From: Macquaria australasica
Taxonomy: Eukaryota; Chordata; Actinopteri; Centrarchiformes; Percichthyidae
DNA length: 64,000 nucleotides
Direction: 5' to 3'
Assembly: GCA_005408345.1 (NCBI GenBank)
Contig: SEMN01000419.1
Span: 351,001 to 415,000 of the forward strand
The notes beneath the pieces were generated by a model. It was not told the DNA's origin. It saw nothing but the letters and a program-made list of their open reading frames with translations, and did not search any database. A program made the translations under genes and the position numbers. Positions 61,401 through 64,000 of this stretch are shown piece after piece; the first letter of the stretch is position 1, and every line of letters starts with the position of its first letter.

Positions 61401-63540
61401 TGTCGTGTTGGGTGTCATTGGCAAATGACCTATTCTGTTGTTTAGGTTGGAGGACTTGTTGGTTTCTTACAATGAGTGATGGGGTCCTACATGCTCCAAA
61501 TACTTTCTGCCAAAGTAAATTAGATGGCTCACCTTGAATGGAGTTCTGTAATACTTTTGTACTCCTCCTTATCCAGCAATTAACGAGAATATGAGAGGTT
61601 GTGGAGGTGATATGACCTATATGCTGAAGTCACAGGTGTAGGGGCTGAGTGTGTGTGGTGACAGTGCAGTCGTCATAGGTGCTTGGTGCTACTCTACATT
61701 ATGTCCAGCACGCCACTGTGGAAGCAGGCAAAGTGCAGCCTGTGGTTTATCAGCCTGTTGAGAGAGTCGCTGTATGTGATCCCCTAGATGCCTCACGTTC
61801 TCGTCAAAACAAGGGCCCGTCCCGGCTGAAGCCTCCCACGCTGACTCAATCTGCTTATCAGTGAGGTCATTAGTCTCGTAACTGCTATCTAGGTGCCCGC
61901 CTGCTACTGCACGGCCGCTGTTTGTTCTCGCAGCTTACACCGTAGGGCCTGAGCTCATGGATAAGTCCTAAATGGATAAGTCTTGAGTTTTCCCTGCCTG
62001 GTTAACTCTTGGATGGACCCTTTAACTGGTCGGCCAGTTAATTGAATTAAATGAAAATGTATGGATGTGGTGCCATGTCAATTTATGAATGGATACCAGT
62101 AGTCTTGTTTGTTCTGAAAGTTGTTTTTGTGCTTTTAGAAGATAGCCCATTTTACTTCCAGTGCTTGTGTAGAAAAGAGGAACATTTCTAGATGACCGAG
62201 CATCTTCTGGTCTCATCTTCTATGTTTGTGATAGGAAACATGGATAGTGTCACATGTGTACCTTGCTCCGTCTCTGAACGGGAGGCCCGTCCTAACACGC
62301 CCAGCTTTTGCCAGATGCATATTTTTTTCAGGATGCTTTTGGTTACAAGTCCCAGCACTGACACCTTTTCTTCTGGAGGTTATAATTAGTAGCCAAGCTA
62401 GTCTTTTTCGCCTTCAACTGGGACTGGTTGTGGCCTAGAAAGTGTCTGTTGTGCATGGCTGCAGCAGAAGGGGAAGTGTATATATAGGCTGTAGCACTTC
62501 AGTCCCCTCCATTTATTTTGGGAGCAGCAAATGGTAATTTAGTGGTTTTCTCCAGATTTCAGTGTCCGTTGACTTAACAGCCTGCCCATTATTCTTTTGT
62601 AACAGGAGAGGCCACCACCTGCAGTGCAAAAGTGAACTTTGTTGCAATGTTGTGGTATTAGCAAGGAGTTTTTAAAAATTCTTTTTGGGTTATATAACAT
62701 GCTCACGATTTGCTAAGATTTTCAGTTTTTCACCCTGATACTGTATTTTGGATTTTGTTTTGCTCTGATCGCATCCGTACCGACAAACAGGAAGAGCTTG
62801 GTTTATGTAATAACCCTTTAAAACAAATTTGTGCTGTCAGTCATTGTGTGTATCTTTGTGTCTGATGATTCCATATCGATCTAGATGCACAGTCCAGGAT
62901 CTGTTACAAAACAATACAGGTGAGTTTGTAACGATTCAGAGCAGAGTTAATTATATTTGAATTAGATTTAGCTGTGATTGGGAGTTTATATTTTTTCTTT
63001 TTTAATTATAAAAGTGTGACTATGAATCACTTATTTCCTCAATTTCTTTGGACCCATCATTCATTTCAGGGTTGTGATTCGTCACATATAATTGGTGTGT
63101 ACCACGCTGGGAATTTAACTTCAATTTTTTTTAACTGCACAATCACATTTATGATTTTTTAATTATTAAACACCCATTTAAGTATTCACCTTGGAAATGT
63201 GTAGTCTTCTTGGCTCGGTTTTCTGTCTATGATTGTCTCCTCCATGTTGTCCATAGCTTCAGGTCCTTCCTGTCGGCCCCATCTTGAGCACACCTAGCTG
63301 GGCGGGTTTCCAGAGAATGAAAGGGATCTTAGGTTACCTCCACCATGACACATATCGCCACAGGGAGCCCACAGCCGAACACATCTTACTGTTGAATAGA
63401 AAAGACCTGGGTCATCTGTAAAGTACTCTGGTTGTTTTTTTTCTCCAGTGGCAGCAGTGGGGGGAGTTGTATGTGCGTGTCAGTCCTTGAATAGTTTATG
63501 TTTGCATGCGTACAAGTACAAAGTGTAATTTTACTGTCAC

Positions 63541-63840
63541 GGACATCTCAGGGTTTTCTGAAGTATCCCTCTTTCCACTCCTCCCTGATCTTTTCTTTCC
63601 TCTCTCAGCTTGTCTCTTTGCTCCTCCTCCCTTTTTTCCTTTTCTCTTCCCACCTCCCTGCTTATCTTCCCATCCTCCCCTTTCCTCTTTCTCTGTTCTC
63701 TTGTCTTTTCCTACCTCTCTCCTCCCCTTCTCTTCCATTTTTCTCACCCACTGTTCACCTTTTCCCTCAACGTCCCTTCTCTTATGTTGTCCCATCTCTG
63801 TTCTCTTTTGACCTTTCCTCATCACCTTTACCTCAGACCT
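63541..63840 (+). repeat. Pyrimidine-rich tract
   Basis: About 300 bp dominated by CTCC/CTTT. Several open frames on both strands arise from the lack of stop codons and do not resemble proteins. Confidence 0.75.
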
Positions 63841-64000
63841 GAAATTCCCTTTCCATCTATGCCAGTTCCATCTAAACGTCCTTATTATTACTATCCACCT
63901 CACTATTGACTAAAAGGTCTTAACAAATGCCTAGTGGATGCTTTCATTCATTTGGGTGGACCCATTTATAGTATGGGTGGTCCCAGTGGGAATCAGACCC

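Larger units (their letters stand above)
45604..64000 (+). other. cdc42bpa intron 1 (continues beyond window)
   Basis: No exon matching the next MRCK segment was recognised. The intron holds microsatellites, two hAT-type elements, a MITE nested in another repeat, a LINE tail and pyrimidine-rich tracts (about 57360-57660 and 63540-63840). The open frames here look like by-products of low-complexity sequence. Confidence 0.65.

Noticed and set aside
63496..63909. Long frames on both strands near the right edge
   Set aside because: Same cause: a 300-bp pyrimidine tract. The Lys/Arg/Glu-rich minus frame is its mirror.
1..64000. CRISPR arrays, bacterial operons, defence or toxin systems
   Set aside because: No regular spaced repeats or prokaryotic gene organisation; the whole window reads as fish genomic DNA.

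Overview
The window is vertebrate genomic DNA from a teleost fish, most likely a percomorph. The reasons are multi-exon genes with GT-AG introns, proteins closest to fish and vertebrate families, CA/TA microsatellites, and several interspersed repeat families that I know from spiny-rayed fishes. These include a Tc1-like transposon, hAT-type non-autonomous elements, a 'TTAGCATGCTAAC' repeat and an 'AACTCTCAGCAAGAAAG' foldback MITE.

Four genes are supported. (1) kif26b-like, minus strand, 969-19408: 12 coding exons rebuilt in continuous phase from the start codon to a splice donor at 969; the C-terminal exons lie beyond the left edge. (2) hnrnpu, plus strand, 21778-30732: complete, 14 coding exons, 811 residues, with SAP, acidic, SPRY, P-loop/AAA-like and RGG regions. 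(3) lefty, minus strand, 35618-37529: complete, 4 exons, 358 residues, a Nodal antagonist of the TGF-beta superfamily. (4) cdc42bpa (MRCK-alpha), plus strand: only the first coding exon, 45426-45603; the rest of the window appears to be its very long first intron.

KIF26B, HNRNPU, LEFTY and CDC42BPA are all on human 1q42-q44, so the window is a compact piece of a conserved vertebrate block. kif26b and hnrnpu are divergent, with 2.4 kb between their start codons. The genes do not form a pathway. lefty is a developmental signalling gene with candidate regulatory features: a TATA box, a miR-430-type seed match in its 3' UTR, and a FoxH1/Smad-like motif cluster about 1.1 kb upstream.

The spaces between genes and the long introns hold mobile-element remains, several nested with target-site duplications still readable. 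I saw no bacterial-type systems, CRISPR arrays, rRNA or intact tRNA genes. I found no clearly new system. The points most worth a second look are the degenerate kinesin motor, the lefty regulatory sites, the nested MITE with a 9-bp duplication, and a 146-bp direct repeat straddling the hnrnpu 3' end.
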